The notes under the pieces were generated by a model, which was not told the DNA's origin, made no database searches, and saw nothing but the letters and a program-made list of their open reading frames with translations. The position numbers and the translations under genes are program-made. Source: Woeseiaceae bacterium (GTDB taxonomy: Bacteria; Pseudomonadota; Gammaproteobacteria; Steroidobacterales; Woeseiaceae). Taken from it: a DNA stretch of 64,000 bases. Shown here piece after piece: positions 24,746-34,523 of the stretch. The DNA is taken from the NCBI GenBank assembly GCA_021773075.1, contig JAJFKT010000035.1, positions 186,001 to 250,000 of the forward strand, in the 5' to 3' direction. Position 1 is the stretch's first letter; every line of letters begins with the position of its first letter.

Positions 24746-27724
24746 ATGAATAAATTCACGGGCATGGCCGGGGCGGTATCAACTGCGCTGGTCATGAGTT
24801 TGGCATTGATGCCAGCAGACTTGGCATTTGCACAGGATGCCGAAGTGCTGGAAGAGGTGGTCGTCACCGGCTCACGTATTCGGCGTAATCCTCTGAATGA
24901 GGCAGTCGCGATCATGGACATCGGGGCTGATAAGCTCGATCAATCTGGATTCACTAATCTTGCCGACGCGTTGCAAAACCTTCCAATCACGGGCTCGGCG
25001 CCAAACTCTCAGTTCAACGTGCCGGGCAACGCTGGGTTTCCACAGGATGGCGCAGGCATTGGTGCCGGCGGCGCGCAACTTTCGCTACGGAATCTGGAAG
25101 CCAAACGCACACTGGTTCTCGTTGACGGTAAACGTTGGATCGCGGGTGCGTCAGCCTCGGGGGTTCCTAGTACTGTCGATCTGAATACCTTGCCGGCGAA
25201 TATGATCAATCGTATTGAGATATTGCAGGACGGCGCATCTGCCATCTATGGCTCCGACGCGATTGGCGGTGTTGTCAACGTCATTACCAACTCAGAGTTC
25301 GACGGTTTCAAAGTCGATGCCCAATACGGTGAATTTCTGTCCGACGGTGATGGTGCGTCCTCAGAGGTGAGCTTATTGTGGGGCGGTGGAAATGACGATA
25401 CGCATTTCGTGTTCAGTGCTGCCTATCACAACGAGGCCGACATCGAGACCGCGGACCGGGCAGTATCGGCGTTTCCGAATGCGAACGGCACAAGTTGTGC
25501 CGACGGCGGCTGTTCTTCGTTCACGCCGCAGGCACGGCTGTTATTTGCGCCCGGATTTGGTCTTTACAGAAACGGTGTCCTCGATGCCACCTGTACAGCG
25601 GCTGACCCGGCGTGTTCAACACTCGATCTTGCGCTCAATGCAGGCGTATTGAATGACGGCATAGGCAACGTTCCGGCCTTCGATCCGCTGGATCCTTTTG
25701 GTGGCGATTTCCACGCGTTTGGTACGGCTGATCGGTTTAATTTCAACGGCCCTGGCAATAACTTCATCAGGACGCCGAACGAGCGAGTCAATTTCTATGT
25801 ATCCGTAGATCATGAGCTGACCGAAACTCTCAAGCTCGTAACGCGTGCGTCATACACCAACCGGACGTCATCGACTAAAGCTGCGCCGGAGCCGCTGTGT
25901 CTGGGTAACGATTGTGGCAACCGCATCAACGACAACTTCTTCATTTCCGCACTTAACCCTTTCAATCCGTTCGGTGTTGATTTGTCAGTTGCACTGGGCA
26001 CGCTGGATTTCTTTGGCCGCAGGCCACTCGAGTCCGGTCAACGCCGCTTCTTGCAGGACATCAATACCTACATGGTTAGTGTCGGTCTTGAAGGCCAGTT
26101 TGAGGCCGGCGACAGTACGATGTACTGGGATCTGACCGGAAGCTACGGCGACAACCGTGGATTCCAGGAGAAGTTCGGCGCGCATAACTCTGCCAAACTG
26201 CAGGTCGCGATGGGCGATCCTGCCGTATGTGCGGCCACACCCAACTGTGTGCCGTTCAACTTCTTCGGCGGTCAGGGACCGAATGGGGAAGGATCAATCA
26301 CTCAGGAAATGCTCGACTTCGTCGGCTTTGTTCAACGTGATTTTAGTGAGCAAACATTGCAGGATTTCGCGTTCAATATTACTGGCGACATCGCTTCGCT
26401 TCCAGCAGGTGAATTGGCCTTTGCTGCTGGCGTCGAGTATCGAGAACATTCTGGCTCCTTTCGACCGGATCCGATAGCCGAGCGGGGAGAAACCGCGGGT
26501 ATCCCGGCGGGTGCCACGGCTGGTGATTTCGATGTCACCGAATTCTATGCTGAGCTGAGTATTCCACTGATCGCCGGCGCCGTAGGCGTAGATTTGCTGG
26601 AAGTCAATCTGGCAGCGCGCGCTTCGGATTACAGTACCTCTGGCTCCGAATCGACCTTCAAGGGCGGCGTTCTTTGGCGGCCGATTGAAAATCTGTCGGC
26701 ACGTGCATCGTTCTCGAGTGGCTTCCGGGCACCGGGTATCGGTGAATTGTTTGGCGGAGCGGCCCGTGAGGACTTCACATTCCTGGATCCCTGCGCTGAC
26801 GTGCTAGGAACGATTCTGGATGCAGACGGTGGACGATCAGATACGACCGGACCACAGCCGCAGAATATTATCGACAACTGTGCGACGCTCGGCATCGGAC
26901 CTGGGCTCGCCCAGACCAATCCGCAACTGTCATCCGTTTCCCAGGGTAATACGGCGCTGATCGCAGAAACGTCGGACAGCTGGACCGCTGGTCTCGTTTG
27001 GAGCCCTGGTTTTGCAGACAATGCGAACTGGGTCGAAGGAATTACGGCATCGATCGACTTCTACAATGTTGAAATTGATGACGCGGTTCAGGGCCTCGAC
27101 GCGGGTCAGGTTATTACGGCCTGTGTTAACTCGCTTGATCCGTTCTTTTGTGACTCCGTACCCCGAAACGTCGCCGGGCGAATCGGACTGGTTGACAATC
27201 AGTTGCAGAACATCGGTGCAATCGAGGCTTCCGGGTTTGATGTCGCGCTCAACTATGTCGGTCCGGATACAAGAGCCGGGCAATTTGATCTAAACGTCAA
27301 TGCAACCTATCTGGACGAGTACCTTGAGCAGACAGCGAATCCTGACGGTAGTGTGTCGGAGAAGGATTTCACCGGTTTGCATACCAATGAGACCTTTGCA
27401 CGAGCATTCCCGGAATGGCGGGCAGTGACGAGCGTTGACTGGACTCTTAACCGATGGAGCGCCAACCTGGCCTTCCGCTGGACCGATGAAATGACATTGG
27501 ATACCGACGGTAGCAAGCTGGATTCGGCCACGTTTACGGATCTTCAGGTTCGTTACAATCCGTCGGTCCTCGATGAAGCACTTACAATCGCGGTCGGATT
27601 TAACAATCTGTTCGATGAAGACCCACCTGCTTGCGATGATTGTGGCGGACCCGGCATAAGCATCGTCACACACGACATTCCTGGAACGGTTGGTTACTTG
27701 CGCGTGACCTATCAGCCCAACTAG
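24746..27724 (+). CDS. Large TonB-dependent receptor
   Basis: A 992-residue receptor. Signal peptide 1-30 (cleavage after AFA), then a TonB box EEVVVTGSRI at 36-45. The plug contains SLRNLEAKRTLVLVDGKRW and LQDGASAIYGSDAIGGVVN. The long barrel has a conserved ARASFSSGFRAPGIGELF strand and several cysteine pairs in surface loops (TCTAADPAC, CLGNDCGN). The VVTGSRI box and size fit the oligosaccharide/peptide-type receptors abundant in marine Gammaproteobacteria. The start at 24746 follows GGAG and gives a standard signal peptide; the longer frame does not. A strong terminator follows. Confidence 0.93.
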   Translation: MNKFTGMAGAVSTALVMSLALMPADLAFAQDAEVLEEVVVTGSRIRRNPLNEAVAIMDIGADKLDQSGFTNLADALQNLPITGSAPNSQFNVPGNAGFPQDGAGIGAGGAQLSLRNLEAKRTLVLVDGKRWIAGASASGVPSTVDLNTLPANMINRIEILQDGASAIYGSDAIGGVVNVITNSEFDGFKVDAQYGEFLSDGDGASSEVSLLWGGGNDDTHFVFSAAYHNEADIETADRAVSAFPNANGTSCADGGCSSFTPQARLLFAPGFGLYRNGVLDATCTAADPACSTLDLALNAGVLNDGIGNVPAFDPLDPFGGDFHAFGTADRFNFNGPGNNFIRTPNERVNFYVSVDHELTETLKLVTRASYTNRTSSTKAAPEPLCLGNDCGNRINDNFFISALNPFNPFGVDLSVALGTLDFFGRRPLESGQRRFLQDINTYMVSVGLEGQFEAGDSTMYWDLTGSYGDNRGFQEKFGAHNSAKLQVAMGDPAVCAATPNCVPFNFFGGQGPNGEGSITQEMLDFVGFVQRDFSEQTLQDFAFNITGDIASLPAGELAFAAGVEYREHSGSFRPDPIAERGETAGIPAGATAGDFDVTEFYAELSIPLIAGAVGVDLLEVNLAARASDYSTSGSESTFKGGVLWRPIENLSARASFSSGFRAPGIGELFGGAAREDFTFLDPCADVLGTILDADGGRSDTTGPQPQNIIDNCATLGIGPGLAQTNPQLSSVSQGNTALIAETSDSWTAGLVWSPGFADNANWVEGITASIDFYNVEIDDAVQGLDAGQVITACVNSLDPFFCDSVPRNVAGRIGLVDNQLQNIGAIEASGFDVALNYVGPDTRAGQFDLNVNATYLDEYLEQTANPDGSVSEKDFTGLHTNETFARAFPEWRAVTSVDWTLNRWSANLAFRWTDEMTLDTDGSKLDSATFTDLQVRYNPSVLDEALTIAVGFNNLFDEDPPACDDCGGPGISIVTHDIPGTVGYLRVTYQPN

Positions 27725-27758
27725 GTAACAGCTCCTTCGGAGCTTGTGCAAAAACCAG

Positions 27759-27792
27759 GAGGTCATCTCAGTTGAGATGACCTCTTTTTTTT
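27759..27792. terminator. Bidirectional Rho-independent terminator
   Basis: A perfect 12-bp stem, GAGGTCATCTCA paired with TGAGATGACCTC, encloses a 2-base loop and is followed by eight T. It sits between the convergent TonB receptor and AhpD-like genes. The receptor side has the T-tract; AAAACC on the other side offers a weaker tail for the leftward gene. Confidence 0.9.
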
Positions 27793-27825
27793 GGGACGAA
27801 CGAACCGTCTAGCAGATCAATCGTG

Positions 27826-28380
27826 CTAGCTGGATTTTTGCCAGGCGAAGTTCTCGAAGGGAGCGTCCACCGGCGTGTTCGCCAAGTGATTGGTGTAGTT
27901 CGACATGGTCTTATGCGCAACCCCGAGGATAACCTCCAGGATCTGGCGCTGGCTGAAGCCAGCATCCAGAAACGCCTGCACCTTGTCGTCATCGACGTTG
28001 CCACGGTCTCGTATAACACTCTGGGTGAATGTACGCAGTGCCTCCAGGCGAGCATTCGGCAATGGCGTTTCATTACGCAGCGCATCGGAGATGTCGTCGC
28101 TAACGCCCATGCCTTTCGCAATGGCAGTATGGGCAGGTACGCAGTAATGGCAGGCATTTTCGACGTTGATCGTCTGCCAGACCACAGTGATTTCATCTTT
28201 TTCAAGACTGGAGTTCACGAACAACTCACTAACTGCCCCATAGGCCTCCAAAAGCCCGGGAGCTTCGGCCATAACCGCGCTGAGACCCGGTATCATTCCG
28301 AACTTCTTCTGTACGGCGGCGAGCAATGGCTTGCTGGCCTCAGGGGCTGTGTCTTCGGTGTGTAAGGTAAATTCAGTCAT
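27826..28380 (-). CDS. AhpD-like carboxymuconolactone decarboxylase family protein
   Basis: A 184-residue all-helical protein with the AhpD/CMD active-site motif ENACHYCVPAH (C77, C80, H84), the thiol pair and histidine that support alkylhydroperoxidase-type redox chemistry. Helices KPLLAAVQKKFGMIPGL and ILEVILGVAHKTMSNYTNH are typical of the subgroup annotated as peroxidase-related enzymes. It is likely cytoplasmic and monocistronic, transcribed leftward from the 265-base region shared with the TonB receptor at 28646. Antioxidant function is inferred from the family. Confidence 0.88.
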   Translation of the reverse strand: MTEFTLHTEDTAPEASKPLLAAVQKKFGMIPGLSAVMAEAPGLLEAYGAVSELFVNSSLEKDEITVVWQTINVENACHYCVPAHTAIAKGMGVSDDISDALRNETPLPNARLEALRTFTQSVIRDRGNVDDDKVQAFLDAGFSQRQILEVILGVAHKTMSNYTNHLANTPVDAPFENFAWQKSS

Positions 28381-28645
28381 GATGATTTCTCTTTAGTCAG
28401 TGTTAAGATTGTTTGTACCGATCAATTTACACTAACCTAAACCAGGCTGAGACGCATAGCGATGCCCTGGAAAAAATCATTTGATTAGGAAGCCGCGATC
28501 GCAACTTTTTTTTTGATGACATCGTAGCCAGTACAGTGGCGGACGATAGGCGACCAGGCCAAGCAGCTGGTCGGCACATAGCTATTCAAAGGTGGTAACG
28601 TCGGTTAAATTAACGAAATGTCTGAGCGAATGGGGGAATAGAAAA

Positions 28646-30982
28646 ATGAAAATCGAATATAGAGTGAAAGTGCTGGTAACGATTGCTTGTGCGCTCGTAC
28701 TGCAGATGCCTCATCAAGCAATGGCCCAAGGCGTGGTGCTGGACGAGGTCGTTGTCACGGCACAGAAAAGAGAGCAGTTAGCATCGGACGTCGGTATTGC
28801 CATAACGACGTTTAGTGGTGCTCAGCTTGAGGCGCTGGGTCTTGAATCCAGCACAGACATCATCGCGTATACGCCGGGTGTCTCATTAGCTGGCGATATC
28901 GGCGGACAACGCGCGATTTTCAATATTCGCGGCGTTGTTCAGAACGACTATGCCGACCTGGCAGAGGCGCCGGTCGCTGTCTATGTGGACGGAACCTATC
29001 TTGCAAGCACGCAGGCCCAGACATTTGGCCTGTTCGACGTTGAGCGAGTCGAAATTCTGAAGGGGCCGCAAGGTACCTTGTTCGGGCGCAACGCCACGGG
29101 CGGCCTTGTCAACACTATTACGGCAAAGCCGACGGATGAGTTAGAAGGTTACATCGAGGGCACGGTTGCCTCGTTCGAACAATTCCGACTTGAAGCCGCC
29201 GTAAGCGGCCCTCTTAGCGATTCGGTTAGAGGTCGGTTCTCATTGTTGTCTAATCAGCAAGGTGAGATCTTCACAAATATCTATAACGGTGTCGACGCGA
29301 ATGGAGACCCGGGCACCGTGGGCGGCGGTGAAGACGGATACAACGATGACACTTTAGCTTTACGAGGTCAGTTGGAGTTCGACGTGGGTGATTCTGGCGC
29401 GTTGTTGCTTTCTGCAAACTGGGCGGACACCACGAAGAGCGAAGGACCCTACCAGGTGGTTAGTACCACCGAGGTTCGCAATGCGAACGGCGAGGCGATC
29501 GACGTGATCCGATCATCCAACGACCCGCTGAACTGCGACATTATCCAGGCTGGAGCATGCATTGACGGTAACGGAGATGGCAGTGCAACTCGGCCGATTC
29601 CCGGTGGCGATTTCTTCGGCAACCCCGGTGATCCGGATGGCAGCGGCGATCTCGTCAATAAGGATTTCGCATTTGACGATCAAAACGAGATCGAGTCGTT
29701 TTCTCTAACCGCACAGTATGACCAGGAGACGTCTTTTGGAAGCTTTGTGTCTGTTACAGACTTCAAGAACTTCACTCGTGTTGTAGGACTTGATTCTGAT
29801 CAAACACCGACCGCGGGTTTAATCTTCCAGTCGGATGGCGACATCGATCAGTTCAGTCAGGAGTTTCGATTCGCCGGTGGAACGGGCCGAGTGAAGTGGA
29901 TTGCGGGCCTTTACTACCTGGATATTGCTACAGATTATCTGCAAGGCCTGGCCGAGGCACCGACACCGCCGGACAACTTCGCTTTGGCGGGTCAGGAAGC
30001 TAATACCATCGTGACGCTTGACACACAATCGACATCTATTTTCGGGCAGGTGGACGTGGCGCTTAATGACGATTGGACGTTTACGGCGGGTGCTCGGGTC
30101 ATTCAAGAGGACAAATCCTTTGATGGCGTTGTGAATATCTATGCGAATACGGACGACCGTGTCATCGAAACGGAAACGCTTATTTTCGGCCCCCTCGATC
30201 AGCTAACCGCTAACAATGATGAGACCTTATGGTCGGGCAAGCTGCAACTGGATTACACACCTGACGAAAACAGCCTTTACTACTTCGGAATCAATCGAGG
30301 TGTCAAAGCCGGTAGCTTTAACGCGCCCTTATTTGGTGGATTTTCGCCGTACGACGAAGAAGAGCTACTAGCGTACGAGGCTGGCGCGAAATGGACGGTG
30401 GCCGATGGAGCTGCACAAATCAATGCATCCATCTATTTTTACGATTACACCGACTACCAGTCATTTACTTTCGCAAATAATGCCAGTGCGGTTACCAATG
30501 AGGATGCGAATTATACGGGCCTGGAGTTTGAAGTTCTGGCAAACCCAACCGACGGACTGGAGCTGATGCTGGGTGTGTCTTACATTGACGCCGTCGTTGA
30601 GGACCTGCAAATTGCAACGGATATTTTCCTGGATAAAGAGCCACCGTTTACGCCGGAATGGCAGGTGTCAGGACTAGTCAGGTATTCGTGGGAGGCTTTG
30701 GGTGGCACGCTGGCGGCACAGATCAACGCGAGTTATCAGTCTGACTTTTTCTTCCAGCCGAAGAATTTTACAGCGCACCAATTTGACGGCTTTACGGTTG
30801 CTGATGCTCGTCTAACCTGGACGGATAGCGAAGATCTATGGTCGGTTGTCGCTTTCGTCGACAACTTCACCGACGATGATCACTCCGTCATTGGCTTCGA
30901 CGTATCGTCCTTCTACGGTACAAGTCAGGAGTCGTACGCAAAGCCGATTACGTGGGGACTGTCAGTACGTAGGAATTTCTAG
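28646..30982 (+). CDS. TonB-dependent receptor
   Basis: A 778-residue receptor with signal peptide 1-28 (cleavage after AMA) and TonB box DEVVVTAQKR at 33-42. The plug holds LKGPQGTLFGRNATGGLVN. The barrel ends with the aromatic terminus ITWGLSVRRNF. The VVTAQKR box and plug pattern match the large receptor group associated with aromatic, sterol-like or xenobiotic compounds. The start at 28646 follows GGGGAA and gives a clean signal peptide. A long GC-rich hairpin follows the stop, and a small secreted protein and a peroxiredoxin-like gene come next on the same strand. Confidence 0.93.
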   Translation: MKIEYRVKVLVTIACALVLQMPHQAMAQGVVLDEVVVTAQKREQLASDVGIAITTFSGAQLEALGLESSTDIIAYTPGVSLAGDIGGQRAIFNIRGVVQNDYADLAEAPVAVYVDGTYLASTQAQTFGLFDVERVEILKGPQGTLFGRNATGGLVNTITAKPTDELEGYIEGTVASFEQFRLEAAVSGPLSDSVRGRFSLLSNQQGEIFTNIYNGVDANGDPGTVGGGEDGYNDDTLALRGQLEFDVGDSGALLLSANWADTTKSEGPYQVVSTTEVRNANGEAIDVIRSSNDPLNCDIIQAGACIDGNGDGSATRPIPGGDFFGNPGDPDGSGDLVNKDFAFDDQNEIESFSLTAQYDQETSFGSFVSVTDFKNFTRVVGLDSDQTPTAGLIFQSDGDIDQFSQEFRFAGGTGRVKWIAGLYYLDIATDYLQGLAEAPTPPDNFALAGQEANTIVTLDTQSTSIFGQVDVALNDDWTFTAGARVIQEDKSFDGVVNIYANTDDRVIETETLIFGPLDQLTANNDETLWSGKLQLDYTPDENSLYYFGINRGVKAGSFNAPLFGGFSPYDEEELLAYEAGAKWTVADGAAQINASIYFYDYTDYQSFTFANNASAVTNEDANYTGLEFEVLANPTDGLELMLGVSYIDAVVEDLQIATDIFLDKEPPFTPEWQVSGLVRYSWEALGGTLAAQINASYQSDFFFQPKNFTAHQFDGFTVADARLTWTDSEDLWSVVAFVDNFTDDDHSVIGFDVSSFYGTSQESYAKPITWGLSVRRNF

Positions 30983-30999
30983 AAATTAGATCGACATGG

Positions 31000-31033
31000 T
31001 TTGCGGCCGTGGCGTTCCTGCCACGGCCGCAAA
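31000..31033 (+). terminator. Terminator-like GC hairpin after the TonB receptor
   Basis: TTTGCGGCCGTGGC pairs perfectly with GCCACGGCCGCAAA around a 6-base loop (14-bp stem), 17 bases after the receptor stop. The right flank is AAAACTAATT with no strong T-tract, so it may be a weak terminator or an mRNA 3'-end stabiliser. Confidence 0.65.
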
Positions 31034-31084
31034 ACTAATTGGTTCGACTTCTGTCCAAGCTTTCAGGAACGGAGGAGAGGATCA

Positions 31085-31603
31085 ATGTTGCGTCCACTAG
31101 CCATACTTCTTGCTATATTTTCGCTACCAATCCATGCGCAGGTAATCGAACCTCAGAGCTGTGTACATGACCAGCACTACGGTGTGCTTGATTTCTGGTT
31201 GGGCGACTGGGACGTTTACGTGGGCACAAATCAGGTCGGTAAGAACAGCATTGAGAAGACCATGAAGGGCTGTGCCGTCCTGGAGCATTGGCAAAGCGTT
31301 GACGGCGGTCGTGGTATCAGCCTTTTTTACGTTGATAGTCAACGAATCTGGAAACAGGTTTGGGTAAGCGAGTACGGCAGAATGCCCGGCGGCGTCAAGG
31401 AGAAAACCCACCAGCCTCTGCAGGACAAGGGTAAGGTGCGTTTCCAGGGAAGGGTTTATGCAGAGGATGACGAGAGTTATCTTGATCGTACGACGCTGAC
31501 AGATCTCGGTAATGGCCATGTTCGTCAGCTCATCGAAGTTTCCATGGATGAAGGAAAAACCTGGAAAGCGAGGTTCGATGCTGAGTACAGACGTAGCAAT
31601 TAG
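31085..31603 (+). CDS. Secreted DUF1579-like protein
   Basis: A 172-residue protein with signal peptide 1-18 and a mature domain opening with YGVLDFWLGDWDVYVG. The FWxGxWxx motif is the signature of DUF1579 and related lipocalin-like domains. Later strands include GCAVLEHW, SLFYVDSQRIWKQVWV and LDRTTLTDLGNGHVRQ. The domain type is usually secreted and its ligand is unknown. The ATG at 31085 is preceded by GGAGGAGAGG, so the longer frame is not used. It lies 21 bases from the ORF of the peroxiredoxin-like gene that follows and may be cotranscribed with it. Confidence 0.75.
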   Translation: MLRPLAILLAIFSLPIHAQVIEPQSCVHDQHYGVLDFWLGDWDVYVGTNQVGKNSIEKTMKGCAVLEHWQSVDGGRGISLFYVDSQRIWKQVWVSEYGRMPGGVKEKTHQPLQDKGKVRFQGRVYAEDDESYLDRTTLTDLGNGHVRQLIEVSMDEGKTWKARFDAEYRRSN

Positions 31604-31633
31604 ATCTCACCCTAAGCGAGGGTTTTGCAGACA

Positions 31634-32488
31634 ATGAAATCGGTTTTTGTCAGTTTTTACATGTTGGCTGCTGTCGCGATCATCGTGTTCGCTGGACAGT
31701 CATTATGGACATCGCGGGACTACCTGAGCTGGGGTGGTGTCTTGTTAGCTACCGTGCCGTTTATCACGGTCATCGCCTGGCTGATGGTTTTCCGCAGTAT
31801 CGCCAGAACGAGCGCCCGCTTGCCAGCGATTATCGTGCTCGCTACGGTGGGCGTTGCGCTGGCAATCTGGGGTTATGCGCGTGGTGGTAGTTCCGTTGCG
31901 CCGCTACTGGCCGTCGTCGCCTGGCTTGGCTTCATGCTTTATTCCTATTGGTATTCCAGTCTGGATCGGCGGCCCGGTGAGCAGCTGCAGATTGGCCGCA
32001 CATTAGCGAGTTTCACCCTCACGGACGTTGCGGGGAAAACAATTAGCTCGGCATCCTTTGCTGACAGACCGACAATCTGGATGTTCTATCGAGGAAACTG
32101 GTGCCCGCTTTGCATGGCACAAATTAAAGAACTCGTCAGCCAGTACAAACAACTACAGGCACTCGGGGTTCGGCTCGCACTGGTTTCGCCACAACCGCAT
32201 ATGAACACGATAGCGTTGGCAAAAAGGTTTGACGTGCCGTTCGATTTCCTGAGCGATGAGGGCAACCGGGCGGCCCGGGTCCTGGGGATCGATCATCCTG
32301 GTGGTTTGCCCATGGGGATGCAGGCACTTGGCTATGACAGCGAGACTGTGCTGCCAACGGTCATCATCACCGACAAGGGCGGACGCATTCTATGGGCGCA
32401 CGAAACCGATAATTACAGGATTCGTCCGGAGCCCGATGTCTATCTGGGCATTTTGCGTGACAATCAGATCACGAATTTAGCCGACTAA
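31634..32488 (+). CDS. Membrane-anchored peroxiredoxin-like (AhpC/TSA) protein
   Basis: A 284-residue protein with four predicted membrane helices (about 6-22, 32-52, 62-80, 88-106) followed by a thioredoxin-fold AhpC/TSA domain. The active site is YRGNWCPLC (C157, C160), with the peroxiredoxin-like strands LALVSPQP and PFDFLSDEGN, and the cis-Pro segment VLPTVIITD. Soluble relatives reduce peroxides or act as thiol oxidoreductases. The membrane half puts the domain at the membrane surface; the side is not certain. The ATG at 31634 follows GAGGG; a TTG 9 bases upstream is the alternative. Its stop overlaps the convergent gene by 4 bases. Confidence 0.82.
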   Translation: MKSVFVSFYMLAAVAIIVFAGQSLWTSRDYLSWGGVLLATVPFITVIAWLMVFRSIARTSARLPAIIVLATVGVALAIWGYARGGSSVAPLLAVVAWLGFMLYSYWYSSLDRRPGEQLQIGRTLASFTLTDVAGKTISSASFADRPTIWMFYRGNWCPLCMAQIKELVSQYKQLQALGVRLALVSPQPHMNTIALAKRFDVPFDFLSDEGNRAARVLGIDHPGGLPMGMQALGYDSETVLPTVIITDKGGRILWAHETDNYRIRPEPDVYLGILRDNQITNLAD

Positions 32489-33069
32489 GTTTGTGTATTT
32501 TTGAGATCCTCAATCAAGCGTTGACGCTCGATCTCCGCGCTATCGCCACTGCCGAAGATGAACAGGCCGGACGAATAGCTTGATCCGTAGGACATGACAA
32601 CATTTGCTGTTTGGCCGAGGCCAACCAGGAACTCTTCGTCCGTCAGCGTGCTGAGCGGATGAATGAACGTTCCCCAAAGCATGCCCCGGGCGATCGCGTA
32701 ACGGGCATCGAGTGCCGAGTCGAAATTAGCCTGCATCATGCGAATCAATTCTTCTTTAGCCAGCTCGTCGATTGAGCCAATTCGAATCACAATTCGCATG
32801 CGGTTGGCAGAAACATCGTAGACAACGATCGTTTCGAGGCCCGCGACCTCGAAAAACCAGGTTGAACCGTTAAGTTCCGCATTCTCATCAACATTGACGA
32901 TTAACTCACCGAGGCGGGTCGGAGTCATTACATGTTCGATGACCTCCGGACCATTTTCCGGCGCCCCTTCGGGAACCGATTCCTGTGCCATGACGAACAT
33001 TGACAGAGCGATCCCAACCAACGCCAATACCGTATTTCTTATCCAGGTTGCTATTCGTGATGTCACCAC
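32485..33069 (-). CDS. Exported protein of unknown function (possible YbjN/CesT-like fold)
   Basis: A 194-residue protein with an N-terminal signal or membrane helix (residues 10-27, ALVGIALSMFVMAQ). The rest is a mixed alpha/beta domain: ETIVVYDVSANRMRIVIRI, MMQANFDSALDARYAIARG and LWGTFIHPLSTLTDEEFLVGL resemble the YbjN/type III chaperone-like group, but this is a pattern impression only. It follows the FAD oxidoreductase after 54 bases on the same strand, and a 16-base palindrome (33099-33114) lies in that gap. Confidence 0.55.
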   Translation of the reverse strand: MVTSRIATWIRNTVLALVGIALSMFVMAQESVPEGAPENGPEVIEHVMTPTRLGELIVNVDENAELNGSTWFFEVAGLETIVVYDVSANRMRIVIRIGSIDELAKEELIRMMQANFDSALDARYAIARGMLWGTFIHPLSTLTDEEFLVGLGQTANVVMSYGSSYSSGLFIFGSGDSAEIERQRLIEDLKNTQT

Positions 33070-33123
33070 TTTACCCCGCTATGTATTCGGACTCTCTGAT
33101 TCAGTGTACTGAATATCGACACC

Positions 33124-34509
33124 CTAGAGAACGCCGGTTGAGCTTGCGTTCGACAATTCAGTCATAAGCTTCGGGTTAGCGTACCGCGCGAGACTCAGTT
33201 GCTCGGCATAATTCGGTAGGTCGCCATCCACAATCCATGCCGCGCATAGTGCACCTGCGCCGCATGCAGACATGCTGCCGAATCCAGACAGCGCGCCCGT
33301 GATAAACGCACCATCGATACCCATTGGTCCAATCAAGGGCCAGTTTTCGCGGGTCATCGGGTAGTAGCCGCCGTAGTGAGAGAAGCGGGTCGGAAAGTCG
33401 TCCACGTATTGGGTGAGCGATGGATTCAGTCTCTTCGCAGCCCGCATGACAATTTCCGGATACATCGGGTGCATCCGTGTCTCATTCGCAAGATCGTCTT
33501 GAGCAGAGCTTGCTTCGTGATTGAAGGCCCAACCCAGTTTGACCCAGTTGCCATTGTCGCCACCGTCGGGGCGGCAGTGTGCGCCGCCCGGGAGATCCCC
33601 CAATAGCCAGCTGGTTTCCGAGTCATCCTTCAGAAACTCGCGCTCCTCGTCGCTCCAGCCAAACTCAACCGGATCGAGATCAATAGAGAACGGAAGTTGT
33701 CGTGGAACTGCACCGAGCTTGTCCTCGAACGCAATTTTTTGCTGGTAGATATTTTTGATAGGCAGGTCTATGTCCAACATGCCTGCGATGTGGCCGGCAA
33801 ACGGCCCGGCGGCATTGACGACAATGTCTGCTGCAATTCTCTGGACGCCGTCGGCACATTCAACGTCAACGAGAAAGGGCTGGCCGGACTCAATGCCGCG
33901 TACGGTGCCGGTGAGACGCCGGCCGCCGGCGCTTTTAATTTCGCCCAGCATGTACTGGCCCATTTGTTGGCCGCTGATATCGCCGGCCCTTCGAATGTGC
34001 AGGATATTTTTGATGTCTTTGCTGAGCGATGGAAAGGTGTTCTTGATAAGCCGGGTGTCGGACAGCACATCGACTCCCCTCGGTGCCGTGGACCAGTCTT
34101 CGGATTCAGGGGCCGTATAGCCCCGCCCGGACGCTACCGTGTGCACGCGAATGTCGTCGGCTTCTGCATCCCGGTAGCCCGTATACAAATCTGTAACAAG
34201 CTCGTCTACGTCGTCCTCACGTGTTGCCAGCACATAGCCGCGTCGTGTCATGTTGAAGACGTTCGATGACTCCCGCGCGAGCTCATCCATCAGGTCGATG
34301 CTGTCATTGGTGAAACTGGCCATTGTCGGATGGGGCCACCAGTTACGGTAGTTATCGCCCGACTGGGCACTGGTAAAACTCATCGCTTGCCTGGAATCGA
34401 CCAGCAGAACCGAAGCCTTCGCGTATCGCGTGCACAAGTAGTAAGCGCTAGAGATTCCGGCAACACCAGCACCCACGACGAGAATTTCGATGTGACTATC
34501 GGTATTCAT
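33124..34509 (-). CDS. FAD-dependent amine/D-amino-acid oxidase-type oxidoreductase (DAO family)
   Basis: A 461-residue flavoprotein of the DAO superfamily. The FAD-binding motif VVGAGVAGISSAYYL is at 11-25. Further DAO features are the substrate-side strands in the middle, DIVVNAAGPFAGHIAGML around residue 225, and the C-terminal second FAD contact GAFITGALSGFGSMSACG. Family members oxidise amines, glycine, sarcosine, proline or other amino acids and release H2O2 or reduce a carrier. It lies 14 bases after a sulfotransferase gene and behind the TonB receptor at 35385. The three may act on one imported amino-containing compound, which is an inference from gene order. Confidence 0.85.
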   Translation of the reverse strand: MNTDSHIEILVVGAGVAGISSAYYLCTRYAKASVLLVDSRQAMSFTSAQSGDNYRNWWPHPTMASFTNDSIDLMDELARESSNVFNMTRRGYVLATREDDVDELVTDLYTGYRDAEADDIRVHTVASGRGYTAPESEDWSTAPRGVDVLSDTRLIKNTFPSLSKDIKNILHIRRAGDISGQQMGQYMLGEIKSAGGRRLTGTVRGIESGQPFLVDVECADGVQRIAADIVVNAAGPFAGHIAGMLDIDLPIKNIYQQKIAFEDKLGAVPRQLPFSIDLDPVEFGWSDEEREFLKDDSETSWLLGDLPGGAHCRPDGGDNGNWVKLGWAFNHEASSAQDDLANETRMHPMYPEIVMRAAKRLNPSLTQYVDDFPTRFSHYGGYYPMTRENWPLIGPMGIDGAFITGALSGFGSMSACGAGALCAAWIVDGDLPNYAEQLSLARYANPKLMTELSNASSTGVL

Positions 34510-34523
34510 TTAATAGCGCAGCG

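Noticed and set aside
27823..28365. A 180-codon rightward open frame
   Set aside because: It mirrors the AhpD-like gene on the other strand, which has a clear CxxC...H motif. It is a shadow frame.
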